This document shows, one piece after another, positions 34,641 to 43,878 of a stretch of DNA of 64,000 bases. The stretch is from Meconema thalassinum (taxonomy: Eukaryota; Arthropoda; Insecta; Orthoptera; Tettigoniidae): positions 22,046,716-22,110,715 of the forward strand of contig OX336392.1 of assembly GCA_946902985.2 (NCBI GenBank), in the 5' to 3' direction. Both the position numbers and the translations under genes were made by a program. Numbering within the stretch: the first letter of the stretch is position 1; the number at the start of each line of letters is the position of its first letter. The notes beneath the pieces are model-generated. The model searched no databases, was not told the DNA's origin, and worked only from the letters and a program-made list of their open reading frames with translations.

Positions 34641-35639
34641 GATTTTTTTTCCAAAAAAATAATTCACAAAGGGCCTAACGCCATACATGTTGAAAAAACT
34701 TTTTCTTTTTCTTTACTTGTTTATAATGTTCATGAAGCGTGGTGGTTGAGAGAGACGATACGGCTGGGTGTGTGTGTTTCAACGAACCTGTCGCTGACCA
34801 CGGTGGCTGTGTTCAATAGAACAATCGATATTTCGACGGGTCGGTGTAAGACAGAGCGAGCATGCGTTTTCTGATATTTTACCTTTAACGTGTAAACGGT
34901 GATGAGAACTTGGTTCTATGTTGGTCGAAGCGAGTACAGAAAACAAACTTGCCGAGGAGCAGGAGGTGAATGGCATTTGAGGTTATCGGATGGCGTTGAT
35001 CTGACTTGACAACAGGTGACGCTTGAAGGTGAAATAATCTGACCATCGTGGTGGCAGGGGAGTGTGAAATGCATGCACACACATGTGTGAAACCACATGT
35101 ACGCTAAACCAGTGACATCTTGTCTTGCTTCGTACGTGACAAAATGCAAGTCCATGTGAAATTTGATCTTCCACAGGTGTTCGCTTGGGACGTTAGCTGT
35201 CCACGTGCGCGATAACTGTTAACAAAATACATCCTGTTTTGCTTCGTACGTGACAAAATGCAAGTTCATGTGAAATTTGATTCGCCGCAGGTGATCACTT
35301 TGGGCGTTAGCTGTCCACGTGACCGATAACAAAATGTTCAAAGCGTGGGAAAAAATGATTATACATGCAACGTAGCATATATAGAGACATGTCGTTATCA
35401 TTTCCACTCTCACTTGGGTGGACTACCTTTGAACACACTGCGTTGCATGAAACCCCTGGTCTTGTTTAACAGTTTGGTGTTGGTGGAAAATACTTAACCT
35501 TGTTGTGGGGTAGGTATTTATTTATATATTTATTCATTTATACATTTATTGATTAATATATATATTTACAAGCAATTATTTATTGATTAGGTAATTAATG
35601 ATTTTATTTACTTGTTTGCAGATAACCGGCATACCTTAC
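34641..35639. repeat. Non-coding stretch with a ~120-bp tandem duplication, left arm
   Basis: Two copies at about 35112-35220 and 35229-35340 share CTTCGTACGTGACAAAATGC, CATGTGAAATTTGAT and GTTAGCTGTCCACGTG. This is probably the 5' flank of the first gene. The exon at 35622 is preceded by a splice acceptor (TTTGCAG), so a 5' UTR intron likely lies here. No other gene seen. Confidence 0.5.
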
Positions 35640-36461
35640 ATGTCTGAGGGAGAAGAAACCATTGCACATTTGAGCCCACTAGAAGGGAAGAGCAACAAGT
35701 CACTGCAAGTAATGGTGAGATGATTTTTTTAAACTAACTTGTTTCTTTTTTTGTTTTATGTTTTATTTTATGAAATGTATGTATTAACCTGAATTTAGGT
35801 ATTTATAGCGGTTTATTTTATTTATTTTTAGAAACTTGGAAAGAATAGCCTTACCGCCGTAGCAGTCGCTGAAAAAAACCAGAAACGCACTAAAGCGAAA
35901 CCACTGCCAAAGAGTGAACTGTTTAAAACTCAGGTAAGTCCAACTTAAAAATTCTATTCCATTTTACCACTACTGAAAACTCGTAGACAAAAAAAAATCA
36001 TTACCTGTACATGACTGGGACAATGATTGCTTTCTTGATTAATGGCTATGTTGTTGTTGTTGACTGGGAAAAGTACAAGGCCATGTTGGATTTTCTAAAA
36101 ATAAAAATAATAAATTTAATTTATGGGTGGTTCCCTATGGACTCAACGAATATCCACAGGTTTGAACATGATAATGTGAACAAAATGACATGACATTCAT
36201 TTTTGTTTATATATTGGTTAAAGGGAGGGTGGGGGAATGTAAATGACTGTAGCTTTATAAAAAAGAAAATAAGTACATGGGTTACTGTTAGTGCCAACAT
36301 ACAGTTTATTTTTAATGGTGTTTTGATATATTAATGTCAATTAACGTTAACGTTTTATTTACAAGTATTGATTGATTGATTGATTGATTGATTGAGTGAT
36401 GGGTTATTTTGTTTGCTTTTAGGTGTCGTCATGTGCCATTAACGTAATGAACAGACAGTGA
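35640..36461 (+). CDS. Small three-exon gene, unknown function, left arm
   Basis: Proposed join 35640-35714, 35832-35933, 36423-36461: 25 + 34 + 12 codons, then TGA. Donors are ATG/GTGAGA and CAG/GTAAGT, and acceptors TTTTTAG and GCTTTTAG. All junctions are in phase 0, and an acceptor (TTTGCAG) lies just before the first exon. The product begins MSEGEETI. Its second exon is Lys-rich (KNQKRTKAKPLPK), suggesting a small basic, perhaps nucleic-acid-binding protein. The right-arm copy keeps every exon edge and the frame despite substitutions (AEKN here, AGKK there). The IAP ATG lies only 84 bp past its stop, so a shared transcript is possible. No family recognised. Confidence 0.5.
36011..36193 (+). 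CDS. 60-codon frame inside the second intron, doubtful
   Basis: ATG at 36011 opens MTGTMIAFLINGYVVVVDWEKY, with a hydrophobic stretch near the N-terminus. It is unchanged in the right arm (45256-45438). It may be an intron-retention product or chance. Its identity in both arms means little, given how similar the arms are. Confidence 0.2.
   Translation: MTGTMIAFLINGYVVVVDWEKYKAMLDFLKIKIINLIYGWFPMDSTNIHRFEHDNVNKMT
36366..36394 (+). repeat. (ATTG)n microsatellite
   Basis: Seven tetranucleotide units in the intron before exon 3. Mirrored in the right arm near 45056-45084. Confidence 0.8.
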
Positions 36462-36545
36462 ACAAACATGCATTATGCTTTAAAGTACTCTGTGCTCTTG
36501 TGCAATGTTAATAACTTACAATAAGAAAAAGTTTTATTATAACAC

Positions 36546-37570
36546 ATGGCGTTAGTACCTAATACAACAAGTGAGCAAGTTGGTTTACCACGTGGGTTAA
36601 ATTTAAAATCAGAACATGATCGATGGTTAACATTTGAATCCTGGCCTGTAGGCTTTTTGTCGACGCATGAACTTGCAAAAGCCGTTTTTTTTTACTTGAA
36701 CCGAGAAGATGTGGTGCGCTGTGTGTTTTGTCGTATTGAACTTTCACACTGGGAAGAAGGGGATGATCCCTTTAGAGACCATTTGCGATGGTCTCCACAC
36801 TGTCCTTACATGCTTGGAAAGCAAGTGGATAACCTACCCGTGGATTCATTTTACCAAACCACAAGGCCGTTGGCCGCTACTTACGTTGCTGAATCACAAA
36901 TAAATAATAATAATAATAATGATGTATTACCAGCCAACGGTAGTGTCGATATATGTGGTCCATATGCCATAGACAGTGTTGAATTGGCGTGTGCTTTTGA
37001 AAAATTGGGAGTTTGCAAGACTAAAGCACTAGCACACTCAGAGTACAGCTCTGTTGAAAAACGTTTCGAATCTTATAAAAATGTTTGGCCATTAATATTA
37101 AAACACCTTACCAAACAGCTAAGTGAAGCTGGATTTTTTATACTGGTGAAGGGGATAAAACAATATGTTTTTATTGTGGATTTGCTTTAAAGGATTGGCA
37201 AATGACTGATGACCCTTTTGTGCAACACGCTCGTTGGTTACCAAACTGTAAATACATGGTGTTGCTTAAAGGTCAGGAATTTGTGAACACTATTCGTAAA
37301 GAAAAAGTGATTGCAGCACAAGACATAAAAGTGCCTTTAGAGTTAGAGCACGCGGAGCAAATACATAAGGCTGAAAGAAAAGACTTGTCTCACGAACAGA
37401 TACAAAAGTGTGACCAACAATTATGTAAAATTTGTTATCAAGAAGAACTAGGTGTTGTATTTTTACCCTGTGGACACATGAGAGCCTGTGTCAAGTGTGC
37501 ATTAGAACTTAACACTTGTGCTATATGCAGAAAAGTAGTATCCGCTACAGTTAGGGCATTTCTTGCATAA
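36546..37570 (+). pseudogene. iap: Inhibitor of apoptosis protein (BIR-BIR-RING), left copy, one frameshift
   Basis: IAPs bind caspases or IAP antagonists through BIR domains and act as RING E3 ligases. Several insect DNA viruses carry them to block host cell death. BIR1 has C-x2-C-x16-H-x6-C (CVFC ... H ... C) in about residues 25-85, BIR2 has the same spacing (CFYC ... H ... C), and a C3HC4 RING (CKIC ... CGHMRACVKC ... CAIC) ends the protein. The ATG at 36546 gives the complete BIR1. A run of six T at 37134-37139 (seven in the right arm) shifts the frame at the start of BIR2. The N-terminal part then ends at 37190, and the BIR2-end/RING part is open at 37202-37570. Two BIRs plus RING at ~340 codons matches viral and insect IAPs in layout. 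Confidence 0.9.
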
Positions 37571-37681
37571 CTAGTATAATTTATTCGCCATGCATAGTGC
37601 AAAATCCCTAATTGTACAATATTATTAAAGCTGTTTTAGAGTGTAATAGATATGCTTTTGTTTTGTTTATAGACTACTACA

Positions 37682-37963
37682 ATGAATGTTTTGAATGCTG
37701 TGGGACAATCATGTGGCTTAGAGACAAAGAAGCTCAGCGAATTGCCAACGCATATTCCATTCCGCATTATCAAGATTCGGAAATTGAAACCAGCATATGG
37801 TGATCGTGTACTTTGTGTATGTGAAAACTTTGAGACATTTCTGCCTATACGGTTTAATGATATGTCGGAAAGTGTTTTTGATGAAGTCAATAATGCTGTG
37901 CAACCTGTACACTTAATTTATGAAGGTTTTAAAAACAATAGGTGCATGGTTCGTTTTAATTAA
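37682..37963 (+). CDS. 93-residue OB-like protein, candidate ssDNA-binding, left copy
   Basis: ATG at 37682 follows directly on a splice acceptor (GTTTATAG), so a 5' UTR exon is likely upstream. The core reads HIPFRIIKIRKLK, AYGDRVLCV and FLPIRFNDM. I associate this LKT.YG..v...FLP.RF arrangement with short uncharacterised proteins in insect genomes and DNA viruses/elements that look like single-strand-binding OB folds. That link is by eye. The right copy is also open, with PAYGDRV changed to TAYGDRA. An AATAAA overlaps the stop region (near 37963). It is one of the two genes of at least 70 codons that are open in both arms with coding changes only. Confidence 0.6.
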   Translation: MNVLNAVGQSCGLETKKLSELPTHIPFRIIKIRKLKPAYGDRVLCVCENFETFLPIRFNDMSESVFDEVNNAVQPVHLIYEGFKNNRCMVRFN

Positions 37964-38439
37964 ATAAATTAAAAAAATGTGAAATAATGATGGAAAATAT
38001 AAGTAATGACAATATACTGAAAAAGAAAGAAAATATGTGTATAGAATAGTAATCTTTTAGTGTTTAGTGTTGTCTTTAAAAATATTATGATGAAACAAAA
38101 AAAACAAGAAATGTATATAAAGTTTGTAAATAAATGCAAAATCATGTTACAATGTTGTTTTATTTTGTACAAAGTTAGTATATTTAACATTGCAGAGTAT
38201 ACATGATTATGACAATAAATGCACACTGAATACAAGCCTTTCTCACTTTACAATAGTCTGTTATAGTTTTAAACACAAGGCTTGTTGTAGATTATTTTAT
38301 AGCAATGTCCATTCAACGTTGTTATCGAAAAGTGGGAAGCCGCAATGGTTGTATAGGCATAAAAACCTTATTGTTATTACTATTTAGTCACTTTGATCCC
38401 CTTGCATATCAAGAGCACATGACCTAGTTGTTCCACTCT
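37964..38439. other. Convergent 3' spacer, left arm
   Basis: AT-rich 476 bp between the ends of the OB-like gene and the first FLYWCH gene. It holds AATAAA-type signals and no supported gene. Confidence 0.5.
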
Positions 38440-38817
38440 TTAAATCGACAACAACAACACTACCTCTTGCATAGTTTGTGATGTTGATGGCTCTTGCGAC
38501 GTGGAAGATGGATTAAAAATAACTTTTAGAACTGGGGTTAAACGTTGCTCATTAAACAATGCACTATTTTGAGTAGCAATATGGTTTTCTTGATTTTTTG
38601 TCGACGGCAACTGTGTTTCATGCAGCACACTACATTGATGATCACTGACACTTAAAACCTCACTATTTTTACTTTTTAGGTCACCACGACAATGTTTGGA
38701 ACGTTGCTTTGAACAACGCCAAATAACAGTTCCATTTTTATTGGTTCGTTTCACAATATATGAATATCCTTTATAGTATGCGCAAGGCTTACCATACCTA
38801 GTCACTGATACTTCCAT
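38440..38817 (-). CDS. FLYWCH-finger protein 1, left copy
   Basis: 125 residues. The FLYWCH zinc finger spans residues ~5-55: YYKGYSYIVKRTNKNGTVIWRC, then C and SDHQC. The usual H-x-H end appears as H-x-C. FLYWCH fingers bind DNA and occur in transposases, transcription factors and many selfish elements. The tail is Ser/Thr/Gln-rich (STSQEPSTSQ) and disordered-looking. The ATG is chosen at 38817 because upstream in-frame residues show no finger. The right copy is open too. It is transcribed towards the IAP/OB block. Confidence 0.75.
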   Translation of the reverse strand: MEVSVTRYGKPCAYYKGYSYIVKRTNKNGTVIWRCSKQRSKHCRGDLKSKNSEVLSVSDHQCSVLHETQLPSTKNQENHIATQNSALFNEQRLTPVLKVIFNPSSTSQEPSTSQTMQEVVLLLSI

Positions 38818-38988
38818 ATCAACTGTCAAGCATAGACTAAGCTCTAGTAAAGTCAACTTGGTAATAAGAATACTAGTGTAGTGTGAGAGCAAATATGGAT
38901 CCAAAGAGTTCAGGTAAAAGTGAAAGCAAATAAGCAAATATAAGAAACATGAGTGGGGGGTAAAAGTGGTCGCAAAGTGGCAGACCCA

Positions 38989-39666
38989 TTACACAATAAT
39001 TTCAGCACGACGAAGCTCTTGTTCAATTTCTTTGATTTCCCAATCGTGACCGATATGCCCAGCTTGTCGTAAAGCATGCAATTGTCGAAGCCGTTGAATT
39101 AGCTTACTGGGTTTGTTCCAGTATACAAATTTAACAAATGATTTTTTAGGTGTAAACAAAGCATTACCATTATCATGATCATTATCATCATCATCATCAT
39201 CATCATGATCACCATTATCATCATGACCATCATCACTATTACTATATAGTCCTTTTTGATCCTCTTGCAATACCACTTTATTTATAGTCTGAGTTGATTT
39301 TGATAGTGTTGAAGGTTTCTTGGACGTTGACAACTGTCCTAACATGACGTTTTGAGGACATGATAAATCCTTTTGAACAAACACTGCACTATCTTTAGCC
39401 GCAATATCGTTTTCTTGAACTTGCTTTTTAGCATTTTGATAATTGTTTGTAAACAGTAAGCGTGGTTCGTTTCGAGCACTACATTGATGAACACTCACAC
39501 TTAAAACCTTTCCATTTTTACTTTTCAGATTGCCTCGACATGTTGTTGACCTCTCTTTTGAGCATCGCCAGAATATTATTCCATTCACATTCTGGCGATT
39601 ATAGTTATAGGAGTAGCCTTGATAGAGTGCACGTAGCCTACCTTTGTTGGTTGTAATAAGTTCCAT
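38989..39666 (-). CDS. FLYWCH-finger protein 2 with acidic repeat, left copy intact
   Basis: 225 residues. FLYWCH finger at residues ~10-60 (LYQGYSYNYNRQNVNGIIFWRC ... C ... VHQC), again with an H-x-C end. A linker follows, then an Asp-rich repeat (encoded by ATC/ATG triplets at 39167-39235). A C-terminal helical segment comes last (KLIQRLRQLHALRQAGH, IKEIEQELRRAE), likely for dimerisation. It is a diverged paralogue of FLYWCH 1, transcribed in the same direction. The right-arm copy loses this C-terminus by a frameshift. Confidence 0.75.
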   Translation of the reverse strand: MELITTNKGRLRALYQGYSYNYNRQNVNGIIFWRCSKERSTTCRGNLKSKNGKVLSVSVHQCSARNEPRLLFTNNYQNAKKQVQENDIAAKDSAVFVQKDLSCPQNVMLGQLSTSKKPSTLSKSTQTINKVVLQEDQKGLYSNSDDGHDDNGDHDDDDDDDNDHDNGNALFTPKKSFVKFVYWNKPSKLIQRLRQLHALRQAGHIGHDWEIKEIEQELRRAEIIV

Positions 39667-39754
39667 AGTAGTAACTGACCTGTCAGTACGATGTTCACAC
39701 TACAAAGGTTACAACTGTTTTGCTGATGGAGTGACCTACCATAAGCTTATATAT

Positions 39755-40082
39755 TGGCTTATGTGTTGGCTTTTTGTGTTGGCTTTTGTGTTGGCTTTTG
39801 TGTTGGCTTATGTGTTGGCTTTTTGTGTTGGCTTTTTGTGTTGGCTTTTCGTTTTGGCTTTTCGTGTTGGCTTTTTGTGTTGGCTTTTCGTGTTGGCATT
39901 TCGTGTTGGCTTTTGTGTTGGCTTTTCGTGTTGGCTTTTTGTGTTGGCTTTTCGTGTTGGCATTTCGTGTTGGCTTTTCGTGTTGGCTTTTTTGTATTGG
40001 CCTTTCGTGTTGGCTTTTTGTATTGGCTTTTCGTGTTGGCTTTTTGTGTTGGCTTTAGTATTGGCTTTTGTATTGGCTTATT
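39755..40082 (+). repeat. 12-13-bp minisatellite, left arm
   Basis: About 26 units of GTTGGCTTTTYGT and 12-bp variants, just upstream of FLYWCH 2. Open frames in it on both strands are artefacts of the period. The array differs in unit order and number from its mirror at 41354-41690. Confidence 0.9.
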
Positions 40083-40700
40083 TGACAAGTTATTTGTGTC
40101 AATGTATTTAGTGGATTTTTTTCTTGGTGTTGGAAAGTAGTTGAAAGAGAGGGAATATTTAAAGACTTAACCTCAGCTCACTAACCTAACCTAACCTTTC
40201 AACTCTCAGATGTTAATTAAATTCTGTGCATAGTCGAGTTGGAACCCAAGACCTCAGGGGTAAAAAAAAACAATTATTTTTGACGACTTATTTTGGTAAC
40301 TTATTTTAATGGCTAACCTAACTTTACCTAACCTAACCTAATCTCAGCTCACTTTGGATATTACTAGTAAGTGTTCATATCCTCTGCTAGGTAGCATGCT
40401 AGTAGTACAGGTAGTGCTCATATTTACCGCTAGGTAGCGGAAATATACTTTGCATGTTGCATGTGACACTTGTGAAGTTTAACCACATGCAAGACGTGCT
40501 TGTATAAGTTCTCTATTTAAACTCAATATACAATTAACCACTAAATGTTCAGAACTAACATGTATAGCCATGTTTAGGGTATATAGGAGACCCTTAGCAA
40601 GAAAGGCTGTCTAACCCACGAGTGTACAGCCTTGTCATACGCAGTAAGCACCTGTTGGCAGAAAACAACAACAACAACAACAATTTGAGAAAGCCAACAA
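40083..40700. other. Inner non-coding part of left arm, TTAGG-type runs
   Basis: Short (CCTAA)n runs at about 40183-40197 and 40316-40350 match the insect telomere repeat TTAGG. An (AAC)n run at 40663-40682 precedes the centre. No gene. Confidence 0.6.
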
Positions 40701-40734
40701 CATATCCATTAATGTATTTAAAGGAAACAGTTTT
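40701..40734. other. Unpaired centre of the palindrome
   Basis: 34 bases with no counterpart, between GCCAACAA (40693-40700) and TTGTTGGC (40735-40742). Extruded, this would be the loop of a 7-kb hairpin. Confidence 0.85.
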
Positions 40735-41353
40735 TTGTTGGCTTTCTCAAATTGTTGTTGTTGTTGTTGTTGTTTTCTGCCAACAGGTGCTTACTGCGTA
40801 TGACAAGGCTGTACACTCGTGGGTTAGACAGCCTTTCTTGCTAAGGGTCTCCTATATACCCTAAACATGGCTATACATGTTAGTTCTGAACATTTAGTGG
40901 TTAATTGTATATTGAGTTTAAATAGAGAACTTATACAAGCACGTCTTGCATGTGGTTAAACTTCACAAGTGTCACATGCAACATGCAAAGTATGTTTCCG
41001 CTACCTAGCGGTAAATATGAGCACTACCTGTACTACTAGCATGCTACCTAGCAGAGGATATGAACACTTACTAGTAATATCCAAAGTGAGCTGAGGTTAG
41101 GTTAGGTTAGGTAAAGTTAGGTTAGCCATTAAAATAAGTTACCAAAATAAGTCGTCAAAAATAATTGTTTTTTTTACCCCTGAGGTCTTGGGTTCCAACT
41201 CGACTATGCACAGAATTTAATTAACATCTGAGAGTTGAAAGGTTAGGTTAGGTTAGTGAGCTGAGGTTAAGTCTTTAAATATTCCCTCTCTTTCAACTAC
41301 TTTCCAACACCAAGAAAATCTCCACTAAATACATTGACACAAATAACTTGTCA
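40735..41353. other. Inner non-coding part of right arm, TTAGG-type runs
   Basis: Mirror of 40083-40700. (TTAGG)-type runs at about 41093-41125 and 41240-41255. No gene. Confidence 0.6.
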
Positions 41354-41690
41354 AATAAGCCAATACAAAAGCCAATACTAAAGCCAACACAAAAAGCCAA
41401 CACGAAAAGCCAATACAAAAAGCTAACACGAAAGGCCAATACCAAAAAAGCCAACACGAAAAGCCAACACGAAATGCCAACACGAAAAGCCAACACAAAA
41501 AGCCAACACGAAAAGCCAACACAAAAGCCAACACGAAATGCCAACACGAAAAGCCAACACAAAAAGCCAACACGAAAAGCCAACATGAAAAGCCAACACA
41601 AAAAGCCAACACAAAAAGCCAACACATAAGCCAACACAAAAGCCAACACGAAAAGCCAACACAAAAAGCCAACACATAAGCCAATATATA
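41354..41690 (-). repeat. 12-13-bp minisatellite, right arm
   Basis: Mirror of the left minisatellite: AACACGAAAAGCC units on the plus strand, with a rearranged unit order. Confidence 0.9.
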
Positions 41691-41771
41691 AGCTTATGGT
41701 AGGTCACTCCATCAGCAAAACAGTTGTAACCTTTGTAGTGTGAACATCGTACTGACAGGTCAGTTACTACT

Positions 41772-42460
41772 ATGGAACTTATTACAACCAACAAAGGTAG
41801 GCTACGTGCACTCTATCAAGGCTACTCCTATAACTATAATCGCCAGAATGTGAATGGAATAATATTCTGGCGATGCTCAAAAGAGAGGTCAACAACATGT
41901 CGAGGCAATCTGAAAAGTAAAAATGGAAAGGTTTTAAGTGTGAGTGTTCATCAATGTAGTGCTCGAAACGAACCACGCTTACTGTTTACAAACAATTATC
42001 AAAATGCTAAAAAGCAAGTTCAAGAAAACGATATTGCGGCTAAAGATAGTGCAGTGTTTGTTCAAAAGGACTTATCATGTCCTCAAAACGTCATGTTAGG
42101 ACAGTTGTCAACGTCCAAGAAACCTTCAACACTATCAAAATCAACTCTGACTATAAATAAAGTGGTATTGCAAGAGGATCAAAAAGGACTATATAGTAAC
42201 AGTGATGATGGTCATGATGATAATGGTGATCATGATGATGATAATGATGATGGTGATGATGATGATAATGATCATGATAATGGTAATGCTTTGTTTACAC
42301 CTAAGAATCATTTGTTAAATTTGTATACTGGAACAAACCCAGTAAGCTAATTCAACGGCTTCGACAATTGCATGCTTTACGACAAGCTGGGCATATCGGT
42401 CACGATTGGGAAATCAAAGAAATTGAACAAGAGCTTCGTCGTGCTGAAATTATTGTGTAA
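41772..42460 (+). pseudogene. FLYWCH-finger protein 2, right copy, frameshifted
   Basis: Same finger and linker as the left copy. The Asp-rich repeat is longer and interrupted (DDDNDDGDDDDNDHD). At 42303-42310 the left-arm run of six A is replaced by AAGAA, one base short. The frame therefore ends at 42350 after 192 residues, and the C-terminal helical segment (42350-42460) is out of frame. Confidence 0.75.
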
Positions 42461-42631
42461 TGGGTCTGCCACTTTGCGACCACTTTTACCCCCCACTCAT
42501 GTTTCTTATATTTGCTTATTTGCTTTCACTTTTACCTGAACTCTTTGGATCCATATTTGCTCTCACACTAAACTAGTATTCTTATTACCAAGTTGACTTT
42601 ACTAGAGCTTAGTCTATGCTTGACAGTTGAT

Positions 42632-43009
42632 ATGGAAGTATCAGTGACTAGGTATGGTAAGCCTTACGCATACTATAAAGGATATTCATATATTGTGAAA
42701 CGAACCAATAAAAATGGAACTGTTATTTGGCGTTGTTCAAAGCAACGTTCCAAACATTGTCGTGGTGACCTAAAAAGTAAAAATAGTGAGGTTTTAGGTG
42801 TCAGTGATCATCAATGTAGTGTGCTGCATGAAACACAGTTGCCGTCGACAAAAAATCAAGAAAACCATATTGCTACTCAAAATAGTGCATTGTTTAATGA
42901 GCAACGTTTAACCCCAGTTCTAAAAGTTATTTTTAATCCATCTTCCACGTCGCAAGAGCCATCAACATCACAAACTATGCAAGAGGTAGTGTTGTTGTTG
43001 TCGTTTTAA
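42632..43009 (+). CDS. FLYWCH-finger protein 1, right copy
   Basis: 125 residues, same length as the left copy with a few substitutions (PYAYYK for PCAYYK, EVLGVS for EVLSVS, SF end for SI). The finger residues are kept. ATG at 42632. Confidence 0.75.
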   Translation: MEVSVTRYGKPYAYYKGYSYIVKRTNKNGTVIWRCSKQRSKHCRGDLKSKNSEVLGVSDHQCSVLHETQLPSTKNQENHIATQNSALFNEQRLTPVLKVIFNPSSTSQEPSTSQTMQEVVLLLSF

Positions 43010-43485
43010 AGAGTGGAACAACTAGGTCATGTGCTCTTGATATGCAAGGGGATCAAAGTGACTAAATAGTAATAACAATAAGGTTTTTATGCCTATACAA
43101 CCATTGCGGCTTCCCACTTTTCGAAAACAACGTTGAATGGACATTGATATAAAATAATCTACAACAAGCCTTGTGTTTAAAACTATAACAGACTATTGTA
43201 AAGTGAGAAAGGCTTGTATTCAGTGTGCATTTATTGTCATAATCATGTATACTCTGCAATGTTAAATATACTAACTTTGTATAAAATAAAACAACATTGT
43301 AACATGATTTTGCATTTATTTACAAACTTTATTTACATTTCTTGTTTTTTTTGTTTCATCATAATATTTTAAAGCCAACACTAAACACTAAAACATTACT
43401 ATTCTATACACATATTTTCTTTCTTTTTCAGTATATTGTCATTACTTATATTTTCCATTATTATTTCACATTTTTTTAAATTTAT
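43010..43485. other. Convergent 3' spacer, right arm
   Basis: AT-rich mirror of 37964-38439, no gene. Confidence 0.5.
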
Positions 43486-43767
43486 TTAATTAAAACGAAC
43501 CATGCACCTATTGTTTTTAAAACCTTCATAAATTAAGTGTACAGGTTGCACAGCATTATTGACTTCATCAAAAACACTTTCCGACATATCATTAAACCGT
43601 ATAGGCAGAAATGTCTCAAAGTTTTCACATACACAAAGTGCACGATCACCATATGCTGTTTTCAATTTCCGAATCTTGATAATGCGGAATGGAATATGCG
43701 TTGGCAATTCGCTGAGCTTCTTTGTCTCTAAGCCACATGATTGTCCCACAGCATTCAAAACATTCAT
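43486..43767 (-). CDS. 93-residue OB-like protein, right copy
   Basis: Open over its full length, with the same acceptor-before-ATG arrangement (plus strand CTATAAAC just after 43767). It differs from the left copy at PAYGDRV/TAYGDRA without a frame break. See the left copy for the family argument. Confidence 0.6.
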   Translation of the reverse strand: MNVLNAVGQSCGLETKKLSELPTHIPFRIIKIRKLKTAYGDRALCVCENFETFLPIRFNDMSESVFDEVNNAVQPVHLIYEGFKNNRCMVRFN

Positions 43768-43878
43768 TGTAGTAGTCTATAAACAAAACAAAAGCATATC
43801 TATTACACTCTAAAACAGCTTTAATAATATTGTGCAATTAGGGATTTTGCACTATGCATGGCGAATAAATTATACTAG

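Larger units (their letters stand above)
33618..40700 (+). repeat. Left arm of the giant inverted repeat
   Basis: 7,083 bp. The outer end begins with AGTAGTGG twice in tandem. From outside in: subterminal repeats (to ~34640), a 120-bp duplication (35112-35340), a three-exon gene, IAP, the OB-like gene, two convergent FLYWCH genes, a 12-13-bp minisatellite, a stretch with TTAGG-type repeats, and the centre. Confidence 0.9.

Noticed and set aside
39755..40082. CRISPR array
   Set aside because: Units are directly contiguous with no unique spacers, in an insect-like context.
40600..40800. Palindrome as a foldback-read or assembly artefact
   Set aside because: Not excluded without reads, but the exact 6-bp duplication, a frame that continues across the flanks, and many real differences between arms argue against it.
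39644..41794. Long hydrophobic VLAFCVGF-type open frames on both strands
   Set aside because: They are produced by the 12-13-bp minisatellite, which has no stop in several frames; composition is pure repeat and they overlap each other.
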